Below are positions 27,867 to 36,717 of a stretch of 64,000 nt of DNA, in pieces. Position 1 is the first letter of the stretch; every line of letters begins with the position of its first letter. Made by a program: the position numbers and the translations under genes. Origin of the DNA: Desulfovibrio desulfuricans DSM 642 (GTDB taxonomy: Bacteria > Desulfobacterota > Desulfovibrionia > Desulfovibrionales > Desulfovibrionaceae). Location of the stretch: NCBI RefSeq assembly GCF_000420465.1, contig NZ_ATUZ01000011.1:682001-746000 (forward strand), read 5' to 3'. The notes under the pieces are model-generated. The model was not told the origin of the DNA, did not search any database, and saw only the letters and a program-made list of their open reading frames with translations.

Positions 27867-28507
27867 GCTGCACGGTTTTTTTGAAACCGTGTATTTTTAT
27901 TGTTCTGGTGTTAGATATTTTTCTTTCATATCTTATTAATTTTACACGCAGGCTTGCCTGACAATCTGGCATTTTAGCCCTACGCGCGGGCAAAAACACG
28001 CACACCTGATAATTAAACTCCTTGACTTATCTCATGTTGTGAGTATTTTTTAAGCGTACACTGACAGCCTCTCCAGAGTTGCGATAATTTTGTTTCGCTG
28101 GTTTGTCTCAATGTGTACGGGAGCCGCTTGTGGGTTCCCCCTACTTTCCCCTTTTGGGGCTGGAATTTTATTTCTGCCTCACCAACCCGGTTGCGACCTG
28201 CAGGGCTATGAAGCGTTGGCGTATTGTCACGGCTTTTTAGGCAACTGTGATGGCTGCACGGAGTCTATGTCAGTTCTCCCGGCTGTTGCACTATTCTTTG
28301 TGCAGCAATCCGTTAGCCTGTTCCACTGTCCAGACCGCTCCCTTTCAGAAAAGCATCCTCGCGTCCGTTTTTATGGGTTTGCCACATCCTGGCCAGCACA
28401 ATAAACGCGCATCAGAGCACCCGCTCCCGCACCCGGTTCCTTCGTTTCAACACGTTGATAATCCCGGGCATTTTGCACGTCTATAGCGTACAGAGGAGGC
28501 TCTTCCA
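27867..28507 (+). promoter_or_regulatory. Gene-free stretch upstream of the small HTH gene
   Basis: About 640 bases without a supported gene. The first part is AT-rich. A plausible promoter is TTGACT (28022-28027) with TATTTT at 28044-28049 (16-base spacer). The remainder up to the ribosome site GAGGAGG at about 28492 has no clear coding signal; it could be a long leader or remnant sequence. Confidence 0.35.
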
Positions 28508-28867
28508 ATGAGTGGAAAGGTATTTGAGTATATGGCCATTATGGATCGCATCAAGAATGTCACCCAATGCAGAACCCAACAGGAACTTGCGAAGTTTTTT
28601 GATGTCTCGCAATCGTGTATTTCTGATTCCAAAAAGCGGCTGGCCATCCCGTCCAAGTGGCTGCTCAGCCTGCTGAAGAAAAAAGGCATCAACCCCGAAT
28701 GGGTGCAGAAAGGCTTTGGCCCGAAGTTTTTGCTCCCCTATGACGAAGACCGTGGGGCCGTGTGCAGCATTTATGCAAGGACGCCCGACAAGTGCCCGCT
28801 GCAGCATATTGTTTCGGACATTGGCAAGCTGGTTTCGCGGGCTGAGGGTATGGGGCGCAGCGCATAG
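28508..28867 (+). CDS. Small CI-type helix-turn-helix protein
   Basis: The 119-residue protein has an N-terminal phage CI-like HTH (TQQELAKFFDVSQSCISDSKKRLAIPSKWL, about residues 24-53, then GINPEWVQKGFGPKFL), similar in layout to the domain of the repressor at 5587-6276. No peptidase domain follows; the tail has two cysteines. It is likely a DNA-binding regulator. GAGGAGG precedes the start. Neighbours give no target; an 18-bp palindrome lies 180 bases downstream of its stop. Confidence 0.75.
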   Translation: MSGKVFEYMAIMDRIKNVTQCRTQQELAKFFDVSQSCISDSKKRLAIPSKWLLSLLKKKGINPEWVQKGFGPKFLLPYDEDRGAVCSIYARTPDKCPLQHIVSDIGKLVSRAEGMGRSA

Positions 28868-29045
28868 GCCGATGGGGTTGCCGCCGCGCCACCTGGGGAA
28901 TGTTTTAGCTGAGCGGGGCAGAGCCTGCCCCAAATTGAAGCAGCTCTGTGCATGTTGGGTTAAGGCCAGTTAGTTGTCTTCATGCCCGCATGTGTTTGGG
29001 GCAACAGGGCTGCATCGTACATTTGGCTGTTGTGCCAATGATTTT

Positions 29046-29090
29046 GGTATGCAAAGACCTGCGCCAGCTTGACGCAGGTCTTTGCATACC
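29046..29090. repeat. Perfect 18-bp inverted repeat
   Basis: GGTATGCAAAGACCTGCG (29046-29063) is exactly mirrored by CGCAGGTCTTTGCATACC (29073-29090) around a 9-base loop. It lies between the HTH gene and the HEAT-repeat gene, 28 bases before the latter's ATG. No T-run follows on the plus strand. It may be a terminator, an operator or a structure in the leader. Confidence 0.8.
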
Positions 29091-29117
29091 TTGAGCATTA
29101 GTGTTGCCGGGAGTGCC

Positions 29118-29876
29118 ATGAGCATACCTTCCACGCGTCTGGCCCAGCTCAACAGCGGGCAGGATGCTTCAAAAAATCTGGCAGAGGGCTTGGCGGTGGA
29201 TTTTGCCGCCCTCATGGCTGCGGCCTTGCCGCAGGCTGATGCCGCCTTGCTGGACGAAATGCGCGCTGCCGCATCCCTTGGGATTTCAAAGCGCATGCTG
29301 CTGGCTGGCGAGCTGGTGCACCGGGCCGTGGGCGCGCAGGGATTGGCAAGGCTTGCTGCGCACAGGTCGGATACTGTTCGGGGCTGGATATGTTATGCTC
29401 TGGCGCATGAGCATGTCCGGCATTCTCCGGCGGAGCCGCTGGAAAATCTGCTGGAAGCCGTGCGTCCCTTTGCGGATGATGCGCATTTTGGCGTACGTGA
29501 ATGGGTATGGATGGCAGTGCGGCCTCATCTGGCAAAGCAGCCGGAACACGCCATACGCCATCTCGCAGGCTGGACCGCTGACCCCTCGGAAAGGGTGCGT
29601 CGTTTTGCCAGCGAAAGTACCCGCCCGCGCGGCGTGTGGTGCGCCCACCTGACTATCCTCAAGGAGAATCCAGCGCTTGGCTTGCCTGTTCTGGAACCCT
29701 TGCAGGCTGACCCCTCCACCTATGTGCAGGACAGCGTGGGTAACTGGCTCAATGATGCCGCCAAATCTCAGCCGCAGTGGGTGAGCGCGCTCTGCGACGC
29801 GTGGCTCGCGCAAAATCCGGGCAAGGCGACCGCGCGCATCTGCAAAAGAGCGCTGCGCAGTCTGCATAAAAAATAG
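29118..29876 (+). CDS. HEAT-repeat protein, AlkD-like DNA alkylation repair family
   Basis: The 252-residue protein starts at the ATG at 29118 (GGGAG upstream). It is helical, with repeated motifs such as HRSDTVRGWICYALAHE, DAHFGVREWVWMAVRPHL, DPSERVRRFASESTRPRGVW and DPSTYVQDSVGNWLNDAAK, which match the HEAT-like repeats of the DNA alkylation repair (AlkC/AlkD) superfamily. Those enzymes excise alkylated bases without flipping them. Catalytic ability cannot be confirmed here. It is transcribed toward the aminopeptidase gene. Confidence 0.8.
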   Translation: MSIPSTRLAQLNSGQDASKNLAEGLAVDFAALMAAALPQADAALLDEMRAAASLGISKRMLLAGELVHRAVGAQGLARLAAHRSDTVRGWICYALAHEHVRHSPAEPLENLLEAVRPFADDAHFGVREWVWMAVRPHLAKQPEHAIRHLAGWTADPSERVRRFASESTRPRGVWCAHLTILKENPALGLPVLEPLQADPSTYVQDSVGNWLNDAAKSQPQWVSALCDAWLAQNPGKATARICKRALRSLHKK

Positions 29877-29900
29877 AGCGCATTCCCAAGTGCCATACAT

Positions 29901-29952
29901 AGACTGCTCTTGCGGGCTGGCTGATTTTTTCGCCAGCTCGCAAGGGCAGTCT
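29901..29952. terminator. Long imperfect hairpin between convergent genes
   Basis: AGACTGC...GCTGGC and GCCAGC...GCAGTCT form a long stem with a T-rich loop, between the HEAT-repeat gene and the convergent aminopeptidase gene. It probably stops transcription from both sides. Confidence 0.6.
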
Positions 29953-30028
29953 GTTGTCTACGTGGCTTTATGCAGCCGGGGGCGGGAAGCATCTGTTGCC
30001 CCGCTGCCCGCTGCCCGAGCCTACCCGG

Positions 30029-31414
30029 CTATAGCTGGGCTTCCAGAAATGCGCGGAAGGCCTGCTTGGTGGCGAAGAGGTCAGCGCTGCTTGCCAGTTC
30101 AAAGGGGCTGTGCATGGACAGGATGGCAGGGCCAAGGTCAATAACCTGCATGCCGTAGGCCGCAAGGAACAGGGCCACGGTGCCGCCGCCGCCAAGGTCG
30201 ACCTTGCCAAGCTCCGCACTCTGCCATGCAATGCCCTTGCCGTTGAAAAGCCCGCGCAGCGCGCCGAAAAATTCGGCATCGGCCTCGCTGGCTCCGTACT
30301 TGCCGCGCGAACCGGTAAACTTGGAAAACACCGGGCCGTAGCCCAGCAGGGCGGCATTCTGTTTTTCGTGCACTTCCTGATAATCGGGATCCAGCGCTGC
30401 GGAAACGTCGGCAGAAAGGGCGCGGGTTTCAAGCAGCACATGCGAGGGCGGAACGTCCTTTTCCCACGCGCGGGTGAGGTCTTCCACGCAATATTGCATA
30501 AAGCGCGAGGCCGCGCCAGATGCGCCGTCCGAGCCGATTTCCTCTTTGTCCCAGAAAATAACAGCCATGCTGCGGCCTGTGGCTTCGGCCTCAAGCAGGG
30601 CCTCCAGCGCGGTAAACACGCAGATGCGGTCGTCCTGCCCGTAGCCGCCGATCATGGCCTTGTCAAAGCCCACAAAGCGGGCCGGGCCAGCGGGCACAGC
30701 CTGAAGCTCGGCAGTGATGAGGTCTTCTTCGCAAATGCCGTATTTTTTGTGCAGCAGTTCGAGCAGCTGGGTTTTGATGGGGTCTTTGGGCGTATCGTCT
30801 TTGCTGGATTTGCCAGCCTTGGGCGTGCTGTGGGCCAGAATGATGTTGAGTTTTTCGGCCTCAAAAGCTTCGCTGACCGGCTGGGTAACCTGCTTCTGGG
30901 CCAGATGGGGCAAAAGGTCGGCAATGCAGAACACTGGCTCCCCGGGCTTTTCGCCAATGGTCACCGTGAGGGTTTCGCCATTTTCACGCACGATAACGCC
31001 GTGCAGGGCCAGGGGGCGCGCCAGCCACTGATATTTGCGGATACCGCCATAGTAGTGGGTCTTGGCCTGAGCAACGCCGGGCTGCTCGATGAGCGGGCGC
31101 TGCTTGAAATCAAGGCGTGGGGTATCGGCGTGGGCGGCCAGCAGCGAAAGCCCCCGACTCAGGGGCAGCGCACCTTTGCGGGCCGCAAAGATGGCCTTGC
31201 CGCGAAGGGATCGCATAACGCGGTCGCCGCTGAAATCTTCCGCATACCCATGCTCGGCAAGGCGCTGGCGCACGTATTCCACAGTTTCGCGCTCAGTCTT
31301 GCAGTGGGTGATAAAGTCGATATAGCGCTGGGCCAGGGCTTCCATTTCCTTGCGGGTTTTGGCGTCGGCATTGTCCCAGATGCTTTTGGGCTTGTAGGCA
31401 AGATTTTTTTCCAT
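30029..31414 (-). CDS. M18 family aminopeptidase (aminopeptidase I type)
   Basis: The 461-residue protein has M18 metal and catalytic motifs: SLLAAHADTPRLDFKQRPL (His-x-Asp), IFWDKEEIGSDGASGA (the Glu-Glu pair), and ILSMHSPFELASSADLFAT near the C-terminus (metal His). It removes N-terminal amino acids, often acidic ones, from peptides in the cytoplasm as a large multimer. It lies 39 bases downstream of selA on the same strand and may share its transcript. Length is normal for the bacterial ApeB-like branch. Confidence 0.93.
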   Translation of the reverse strand: MEKNLAYKPKSIWDNADAKTRKEMEALAQRYIDFITHCKTERETVEYVRQRLAEHGYAEDFSGDRVMRSLRGKAIFAARKGALPLSRGLSLLAAHADTPRLDFKQRPLIEQPGVAQAKTHYYGGIRKYQWLARPLALHGVIVRENGETLTVTIGEKPGEPVFCIADLLPHLAQKQVTQPVSEAFEAEKLNIILAHSTPKAGKSSKDDTPKDPIKTQLLELLHKKYGICEEDLITAELQAVPAGPARFVGFDKAMIGGYGQDDRICVFTALEALLEAEATGRSMAVIFWDKEEIGSDGASGAASRFMQYCVEDLTRAWEKDVPPSHVLLETRALSADVSAALDPDYQEVHEKQNAALLGYGPVFSKFTGSRGKYGASEADAEFFGALRGLFNGKGIAWQSAELGKVDLGGGGTVALFLAAYGMQVIDLGPAILSMHSPFELASSADLFATKQAFRAFLEAQL

Positions 31415-31453
31415 GATGCTGTTCCTTTTATCTCACACTATGTGTTTCGCGTA

Positions 31454-32890
31454 TTATGCCTGTTGAGGGATTGCAGCGTTCAGCGCCTGACGCAGTACGC
31501 GCAGTACCTCGGGGTATTCTTTGACATCAAGTGTGCGCGGGTCAAGGCAGAAGGCGTCGTCTTCCAGCCGCCCAATGAGCGGAGGAACCGTCTCAAGCAG
31601 GGCAGCCTTGAGGGCTGTGGGGCTGCATGCCGTGGGTCTGAGCCGCACCAGGGTGGTGGGCAGGTCGTACTGCGGAAACGCGCCGCCGCCCACGCGCGAC
31701 ACATCCTCCCGCAAGCCGACCTCGCACAGGGGGCTGTCTGCATTAAGCCCCTTGCGCAACCGTTTTGCCAGATTGCGGGCTGCCTTGGCCAGTTCATCGG
31801 GCGGGCAGGTTATCATGCGCAGGGTAGGCACGCTCTTGCGGGCTTTTTCCGGGTCAAGGTACAGGCGCAGGGTGGCCTCAAGGGCGGAGAGGCACAGTTT
31901 GTCGCAGCGAAGCGCCCGCGTGAGCGGATTGCTCTTGAGCTTTTCCACCATGCTCTTGCGCCCGGTGATGATGCCAGCCTGAGGGCCGCCAAGCACCTTG
32001 TCGCCCGAAAAAGTCGCAATATCCGCGCCCTGCGAGAGCACTTCCGGCACAGTTGGCTCGTTGGGCAGGCCGCAGGAAGAAAAATCCATAAGGCTGCCGC
32101 TGCCGAGGTCTTCAATGAGCGGCAGGTGGTGCTCGCGCGCCAGTTCCGCCAGTTCGGGCAGGGCCACGGCGGCATGAAAGCCCACAATCCGGTAGTTGGA
32201 CGTGTGCACGCGCATGAGGGCGCGGGTATTCTCGTTGATGGCGGCGCGGTAGTCGCGCAGATGCGTGCGGTTGGTGGCCCCCACCTCGCGCAGGGTGGCC
32301 CCGCTTTTTTCCATCACTTCAGGAATGCGGAAGCTGCCTCCTATTTCCACCAGTTCGCCGCGCGAAACAATCACCTCGCCGCCCTTGCAGAAGGTGTCGA
32401 GCACCAGCAGCACGGCGGCGGCATTGTTGTTGACCACAAGGGCCGCTTCGGCCCCGGTGACGCGGCAGATGAGTTCTTCCACCAGCGCGTGGCGGCTGCC
32501 CCGGCCGCCTGTGGCGAGATTCAGTTCCAGATTGCAGTAGCCGGTAGCTGCCCGCAGCACGGCCTCTCGGGCTTCTTCGGCCAGCACGGAGCGCCCCATG
32601 TTGGTATGCACCACAACGCCCGTGGCGTTGAGCGCTGACCGGAACCGGGGGCGCAGCCCGCGCTGCACAAAGGCCAGCAGGCCTGGCAACTGGCGTTCAA
32701 GATGCAGGTCTTCGGGGGCGGTGCAGCGTCCGGCGCGGATGTCATCCCGCCGAATATCCCAATAAGCGGCCACAAGATCGCGCAGCAGCGCGTGCGGCGT
32801 TTGCTGGCTGTCGCCCAGTGCGGCATCCGCGCGGTGCAGCGCGGCAATGCTGGCGTCTACGGCGGGAATGGCGCGAAAGAGATTTTGCAT
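31454..32890 (-). CDS. selA: L-seryl-tRNA(Sec) selenium transferase
   Basis: The 478-residue PLP enzyme has the pyridoxal lysine in FSGDKVLGGPQAGIITG (about residue 290) and typical SelA sequence LNATGVVVHTNMGRSVLAEEA and NNNAAAVLLVL. It converts seryl-tRNA(Sec) to selenocysteinyl-tRNA(Sec) using selenophosphate. This implies the host makes selenoproteins, as expected for a Desulfovibrio-like organism with Sec-containing hydrogenases and formate dehydrogenases. selB and selC are not in the window. Confidence 0.96.
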   Translation of the reverse strand: MQNLFRAIPAVDASIAALHRADAALGDSQQTPHALLRDLVAAYWDIRRDDIRAGRCTAPEDLHLERQLPGLLAFVQRGLRPRFRSALNATGVVVHTNMGRSVLAEEAREAVLRAATGYCNLELNLATGGRGSRHALVEELICRVTGAEAALVVNNNAAAVLLVLDTFCKGGEVIVSRGELVEIGGSFRIPEVMEKSGATLREVGATNRTHLRDYRAAINENTRALMRVHTSNYRIVGFHAAVALPELAELAREHHLPLIEDLGSGSLMDFSSCGLPNEPTVPEVLSQGADIATFSGDKVLGGPQAGIITGRKSMVEKLKSNPLTRALRCDKLCLSALEATLRLYLDPEKARKSVPTLRMITCPPDELAKAARNLAKRLRKGLNADSPLCEVGLREDVSRVGGGAFPQYDLPTTLVRLRPTACSPTALKAALLETVPPLIGRLEDDAFCLDPRTLDVKEYPEVLRVLRQALNAAIPQQA

Positions 32891-33005
32891 GAGCGTCCTT
32901 TATACTGCGGTTACCGCAAAAAAATAAAAAATACGCGACACGGCGGCTTGGGCTTTGTCTGCCATGTAGCGTCGTCAGCCGGGCCAGCGGCGGGCTTGCC
33001 TGCGC

Positions 33006-34298
33006 CTACTGGAGCTGCGGTTGCAGCAGCCATTGGGGGTGCTGCGTAAAAAACTCTGAAAGCAGGTACAGCGAACCCGTCATGAGCACTGGGCGGGCTT
33101 CGGTGGCGGCGGGCAGGGCGCGCGCCAGTTCAAGCGCCTTTGCCAATCCCTGAGGGCCTTCGGGTAAGGCCTGTGCCGTGGCCGGGGGCAGGGCATTACA
33201 GGCGGTGGCTATGTCTTGCGCTGCTGCGGCCCGGTGGTTGCCCAGCGTAACCACAAACATGGGGGCTCCGCCCAGATAGTGCTTGAGCATCTGGGCGGCA
33301 GGCAGCCAGTCTTTGTCTGCAAGACAGGAAAATACCGCTCCGGCGGGTTGCAGGCCTTCGGCGCGCAGGGCCTTGATCAGCGCGGCCATGCCGTGCGGAT
33401 TGTGGGCGCCGTCGAGCAGCAGCGGTGGATACTGATCTGTACCCGGCACTCGCTGCAAGCGACCCGGCATAAAGGCTTGCGCCAGCCCTTGAGCCTGCGC
33501 CTTCGTGTCCTCCGCGCTCTTGCCCAGCATGGGGGCAAGCTCGCGCCATGCCGTGAGGGCCAGACCTGCGTTGGCGCGCTGGTGAGGGCCGCTGAGCCCA
33601 AGGCGGGTATCGGCGGCAAGCGGACAAGCCCTGATGAAGGGTGCGTTGTGGCTGCGGGCCGCGCGCTCAAGAATTTTTGCGGCTTCGGGAAACTGCACAA
33701 CACCGCACACGGGCGCGGCGCTACGTATAGCTGCGGCCTTGTCTGCCGCAATGTCGGCAAGGGTGGGGCCAAGGATGTCCTTGTGGTCAAGGGCAATGGG
33801 CGCATAGCACATGAGGTCGGCGGCAACGGCGGTTGTGGCGTCGTGTTTGCCGCCAAGGCCAGCCTCAAGCACGGCCAGCTCCACGCCCTTGCGGGCAAAA
33901 CCCAGCAGTGCCAGCACCGTAAGAAATTCAAAGTAGGTCAGATCGGGCGCGGCGGCCATGACCTGATTGGCTGGCTCAACCCAGTCATCCGCAGGCCAGG
34001 GGGCGCAGGCGGCATCATTTGGCCCGCCAATGCGCAAGCGCTCTGTGGGACTGACAAAGTGCGGCGAGGTGTAGAGGCCAACCCGGCAGCCGTGAGCAAG
34101 GGCAAGGGAGGCCAGAAAGGACGATGTTGATCCCTTGCCATTGGTGCCGAGCACCTGAGCGACCATAAAGGGCGGGCGAGTCAGATCAAGGGCAGCCAGA
34201 GCCCGGCGCATGCGGCCCAGGCCCATATCCATATGAAAAAGCCCTAGGCTGTCCAGATGGCGCTGGATATCTGCGGGAGTGCTGAACGTGTTGCTCAT
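33006..34298 (-). CDS. folC: Bifunctional folylpolyglutamate synthase / dihydrofolate synthase
   Basis: The 430-residue Mur-ligase-like protein has the P-loop VLGTNGKGSTSSFLASLAL (about residues 48-66), ELAVLEAGLGGKHDATTAV and ALDHKDILGPTLADIAADKAAAIR, all FolC hallmarks, plus the C-terminal LLDGAHNPHGMAAL. It adds glutamate to dihydropteroate and folates. It is transcribed away from the tRNA-Arg gene and marks the host side of the element's left end. Confidence 0.95.
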   Translation of the reverse strand: MSNTFSTPADIQRHLDSLGLFHMDMGLGRMRRALAALDLTRPPFMVAQVLGTNGKGSTSSFLASLALAHGCRVGLYTSPHFVSPTERLRIGGPNDAACAPWPADDWVEPANQVMAAAPDLTYFEFLTVLALLGFARKGVELAVLEAGLGGKHDATTAVAADLMCYAPIALDHKDILGPTLADIAADKAAAIRSAAPVCGVVQFPEAAKILERAARSHNAPFIRACPLAADTRLGLSGPHQRANAGLALTAWRELAPMLGKSAEDTKAQAQGLAQAFMPGRLQRVPGTDQYPPLLLDGAHNPHGMAALIKALRAEGLQPAGAVFSCLADKDWLPAAQMLKHYLGGAPMFVVTLGNHRAAAAQDIATACNALPPATAQALPEGPQGLAKALELARALPAATEARPVLMTGSLYLLSEFFTQHPQWLLQPQLQ

Positions 34299-34446
34299 TT
34301 ATATATGGTAGCGCAAAGCGCGCTGTCTGTCAGCGGGCGGGTACAGGCAAAACCCGCGCAAGTCTTGCCCGATGCTTGCGTAAAAAACGTGCAACATCGT
34401 GCAAACCCCGCCGCAGAGGCATGCGCGCCTGAATGCGTGGGAACGC

Positions 34447-34475
34447 TTGACGCAGTGGGGCGCTATCACTATATT
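34447..34475 (+). promoter_or_regulatory. Sigma-70 promoter of tRNA-Arg
   Basis: TTGACG (34447-34452) and TATATT (34470-34475) with a 17-base spacer lie 37 bases before the tRNA 5' end, the expected distance. Confidence 0.75.
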
Positions 34476-34512
34476 GGCCGCCACACGGCAGGGCACTGCG
34501 CCCTTGTCATGT

Positions 34513-34589
34513 GCGCCCGTAGCTCAGTTGGATAGAGCAGGAACCTTCTAAGTTCTTGGTCAGGGGTTCGATTCCTCTCGGGCGCGCCA
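34513..34589 (+). tRNA. tRNA-Arg (anticodon UCU), element attachment target
   Basis: A 77-base cloverleaf can be drawn: acceptor GCGCCCG/CGGGCGC, D-stem GCTC/GAGC, anticodon stem GGAAC/GTTCT with loop CTTCTAA (anticodon TCT), T-arm with GGTTCGATTCC, and an encoded CCA. It reads AGA codons. The 3' 49 bases are repeated at 49554-49602, so an integrated element uses this gene as its site and leaves it intact. Confidence 0.96.
34541..34589 (+). repeat. attL core (3' part of tRNA-Arg)
   Basis: These 49 bases, from the anticodon stem to CCA, are identical to 49554-49602. Identity resumes for nine more bases upstream after a single mismatch (G here, A at 49553). Confidence 0.95.
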
Positions 34590-34614
34590 ATAAAATCAAG
34601 CTCTTATGGTTGAT

Positions 34615-34634
34615 AAGCCGTAAGGGCTTTTTTA
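34615..34634 (+). terminator. Terminator just inside the left end
   Basis: AAGCC and GGCTT form a short stem followed by TTTTTT-type sequence, 26 bases after the tRNA. It was brought in by the element and would end the tRNA transcript. Confidence 0.6.
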
Positions 34635-34635
34635 A

Positions 34636-34657
34636 TTCCCAACACAGTTCCCAACAC
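34636..34657 (+). repeat. Left pair of TTCCCAACAC motifs (putative integrase arm sites)
   Basis: TTCCCAACAC at 34636-34645 and again at 34648-34657, separated by two bases. The same pair with the same spacing recurs at the right end (49419-49440). Confidence 0.75.
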
Positions 34658-34798
34658 GGATTGAATTTTTATGCTCAAACATATATGAAGCAATGCCATG
34701 ATTTCAATGAAAATATAGCTTCGTGGTTTTTATGCTGAACGATATCATTTGCAATGCCGCAATGGGGATCTGAGAGAAATCATTGAGAGAGGTGAATT

Positions 34799-36139
34799 GT
34801 GAAGTCACAGCATGAATTTCGTGATCCAATCCACGGGTTCATTACGATGCAAACTGTTGAAAGGGCTGTTGTTGATTCGTGGCCATTTCAACGATTGCGT
34901 GACATTCATCAATTAGCTATGACATACTTAGTTTACCCAGGGGCAACACACCGTAGATTTGAGCATTCACTTGGAGTGATGGAACTTGCATCACGGGTAT
35001 TCGACACAATTACATTAGAGAGTAATGCGAGAAATATCCCTTCCGGCGTGCGTGATGCGATTCCACAAATAGAAGACAAAGAAGGGCTTCCACGCTGGAA
35101 AAGAACTCTTCGTATGGCAGCATTGTGTCATGATCTCGGGCATATGCCTTTTTCGCATGCTAGTGAGGATCTTTTACCAGGGAGCTCGCATGAGCGTATG
35201 ACTTGGAGTATAATCCATAGCTGTGAAATGACTCCACTATGGGATGAGCTTCGTCTTGAGCCCAAAGAAATTGCCAAGCTTGCTCTTGGCCCCAAAGAAG
35301 TTGCAGAATTGCATTTTGATGAGGATGTCACCTTTAGTACGTGGGAATCTTTGCTGTCAGAGATTATTGTCGGTGATGCTTTTGGTGTAGACAGGATGGA
35401 TTATTTGTTACGTGATTCTCATCATCTCGGGGTGAGCTATGGGCGGTTTGATCTCCAGAGGATACTGCAAGGGCTCAGGATAGCAGCAAAGGCCCCGGAT
35501 GGACCTGAAGAAGGCGATCAAAGTTTGGAGCCTGTTATTGGGGTTGAGCATGGTGCCCTACATGCCGCAGCCGCGTTACTTTGGGCTCGATATTCAATTT
35601 TTTCTCAAGTTTACTTTCATCACGTGCGAAGGATTTATGATATCCACCTGCAAGATTTTATGAGAGCTTGCTTTCCCAAGGGCTATCCCGTAAAAGTAAA
35701 AAAATTTCTAGAAATAAGTGACAGCGCGGTCTTGCAAAAACTGTATGCGGCCGCTATGGATGGCAGCAAAGCAGGGCATGAAGACGCAGCGAGGCTAACC
35801 CAACGCAAGCATTTTCGTCGTATTTATCAACAGTCTAAGGCAGATGTCCAAATTGGGTTGCAAAAAGGAATTTTTGAACCTGGGCAGATCCTTTATGAAC
35901 GATTGAGCCAAGAGTTTGGCAAAGAAAATGTGAAGTATGACGCGGGCAGCAAAAAGCATAAGCGCGTGGACTTTCCTGTTGTATCCGAAGATGCTCAAAA
36001 GTTTTTATTGGCAAGCCAAGAAATGCCCACAATTAATAGCGTTCCAGATGTTGAGTCGCGTTATATTTTTGTCAGGCCCGATATCGTTTCAAAGGCTAGA
36101 TCTTTTTTAGAAAAAGAACGCCAGGAAATCTTGTCTTAA
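34799..36139 (+). CDS. HD-domain phosphohydrolase (dNTPase/SAMHD1-like), element cargo
   Basis: The 446-residue protein has the full HD set: His in GATHRRFEHSLG (51, 56), the HD pair in ALCHDLGHMPFSH (111-112) and the distal Asp in GDAFGVDRMDYLLRDS (198/201). Related enzymes are dNTP triphosphohydrolases and B. subtilis YwfO-type proteins. The start is GTG at 34799 behind GAGAGAGG. The DNA is plainly more AT-rich than the host genes around the element, a sign of separate origin. A YwgA-like gene follows 17 bases later, so they probably form one operon. Possible roles: nucleotide depletion against phage, or another conditional hydrolase. Substrate is unknown. Confidence 0.87.
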   Translation: MKSQHEFRDPIHGFITMQTVERAVVDSWPFQRLRDIHQLAMTYLVYPGATHRRFEHSLGVMELASRVFDTITLESNARNIPSGVRDAIPQIEDKEGLPRWKRTLRMAALCHDLGHMPFSHASEDLLPGSSHERMTWSIIHSCEMTPLWDELRLEPKEIAKLALGPKEVAELHFDEDVTFSTWESLLSEIIVGDAFGVDRMDYLLRDSHHLGVSYGRFDLQRILQGLRIAAKAPDGPEEGDQSLEPVIGVEHGALHAAAALLWARYSIFSQVYFHHVRRIYDIHLQDFMRACFPKGYPVKVKKFLEISDSAVLQKLYAAAMDGSKAGHEDAARLTQRKHFRRIYQQSKADVQIGLQKGIFEPGQILYERLSQEFGKENVKYDAGSKKHKRVDFPVVSEDAQKFLLASQEMPTINSVPDVESRYIFVRPDIVSKARSFLEKERQEILS

Positions 36140-36156
36140 AATATGAGGGTGTGACA

Positions 36157-36684
36157 ATGAGTGCTTTTGAAAACTACAGCCTTATATTACATTTAATGGA
36201 TTCATTGTATAATAAGGATAGTTGGTGCGGCGAAACGCATATTCAGAAAAGCATGTATGTTTATGAAACTGTTTTTTCTGTAAAAACTGAATTTAACTAT
36301 GTACTATATAAGCATGGTCCATATTCATTTAATCTGCATGACACGTTGAATGATCTTATGGCTTACCAGTTGGTTGAAGCAGAGCAGAGGCCTCCTTATG
36401 GGCCAAGGTTGAAGGTAACTGATCAGGGGCGCAGTTTTATGCAACAGCATGGAAGTGTTGATCCTAAAGGCCTAGAAGCCGTGACAACGGCTTTGCGGCA
36501 TGAAAGTGTTCAATCCCTTGAAAAGCTGGCAACTGCGCTTATGATTTTTGTTAAAGACCCAACAGAGCATGCAGAAAATCGTGCACAATTACTGCACGAG
36601 CTTAAGCCGCATGTCCCCTTAGAGGACGCACGGATTGCGACATGCCGTATGGATGTTATGTGGAAGCAATTAAAGGCTGCTTAG
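36157..36684 (+). CDS. YwgA-like small protein paired with the HD hydrolase
   Basis: The 175-residue protein has the layout of YwgA-type proteins: IQKSMYVYETVF, then FNYVLYKHGPYSFNLHDTLNDL and GPRLKVTDQGRSFM, a winged-helix-like arrangement also seen in SocA/Panacea-type antitoxin domains. GTG six bases earlier is a possible start; the ATG at 36157 has GAGGG at good distance. It is co-transcribed with the HD gene and ends at a strong terminator. I suggest it regulates or restrains the HD enzyme; no function is proven. Confidence 0.65.
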   Translation: MSAFENYSLILHLMDSLYNKDSWCGETHIQKSMYVYETVFSVKTEFNYVLYKHGPYSFNLHDTLNDLMAYQLVEAEQRPPYGPRLKVTDQGRSFMQQHGSVDPKGLEAVTTALRHESVQSLEKLATALMIFVKDPTEHAENRAQLLHELKPHVPLEDARIATCRMDVMWKQLKAA

Positions 36685-36688
36685 AATA

Positions 36689-36717
36689 AAAAGCCCTTCT
36701 AGCAAGAAGGGCTTTTT
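36689..36717. terminator. Bidirectional terminator
   Basis: AAAAAGCCCTTC and GAAGGGCTTTTTT form a stem with A-run and T-run on either side. It serves the HD/YwgA-like operon and, on the minus strand, the resolvase gene, whose last codons lie within it. Confidence 0.9.

Noticed and set aside
28090-28404. Possible 104-codon gene in the stretch before the small HTH gene
   Set aside because: No convincing ribosome site, mixed composition and no recognisable pattern; not supported.
30110-32638. 842-codon plus-strand frame opposite the aminopeptidase and selA
   Set aside because: It spans two real minus-strand genes with conserved catalytic motifs and has none of its own.
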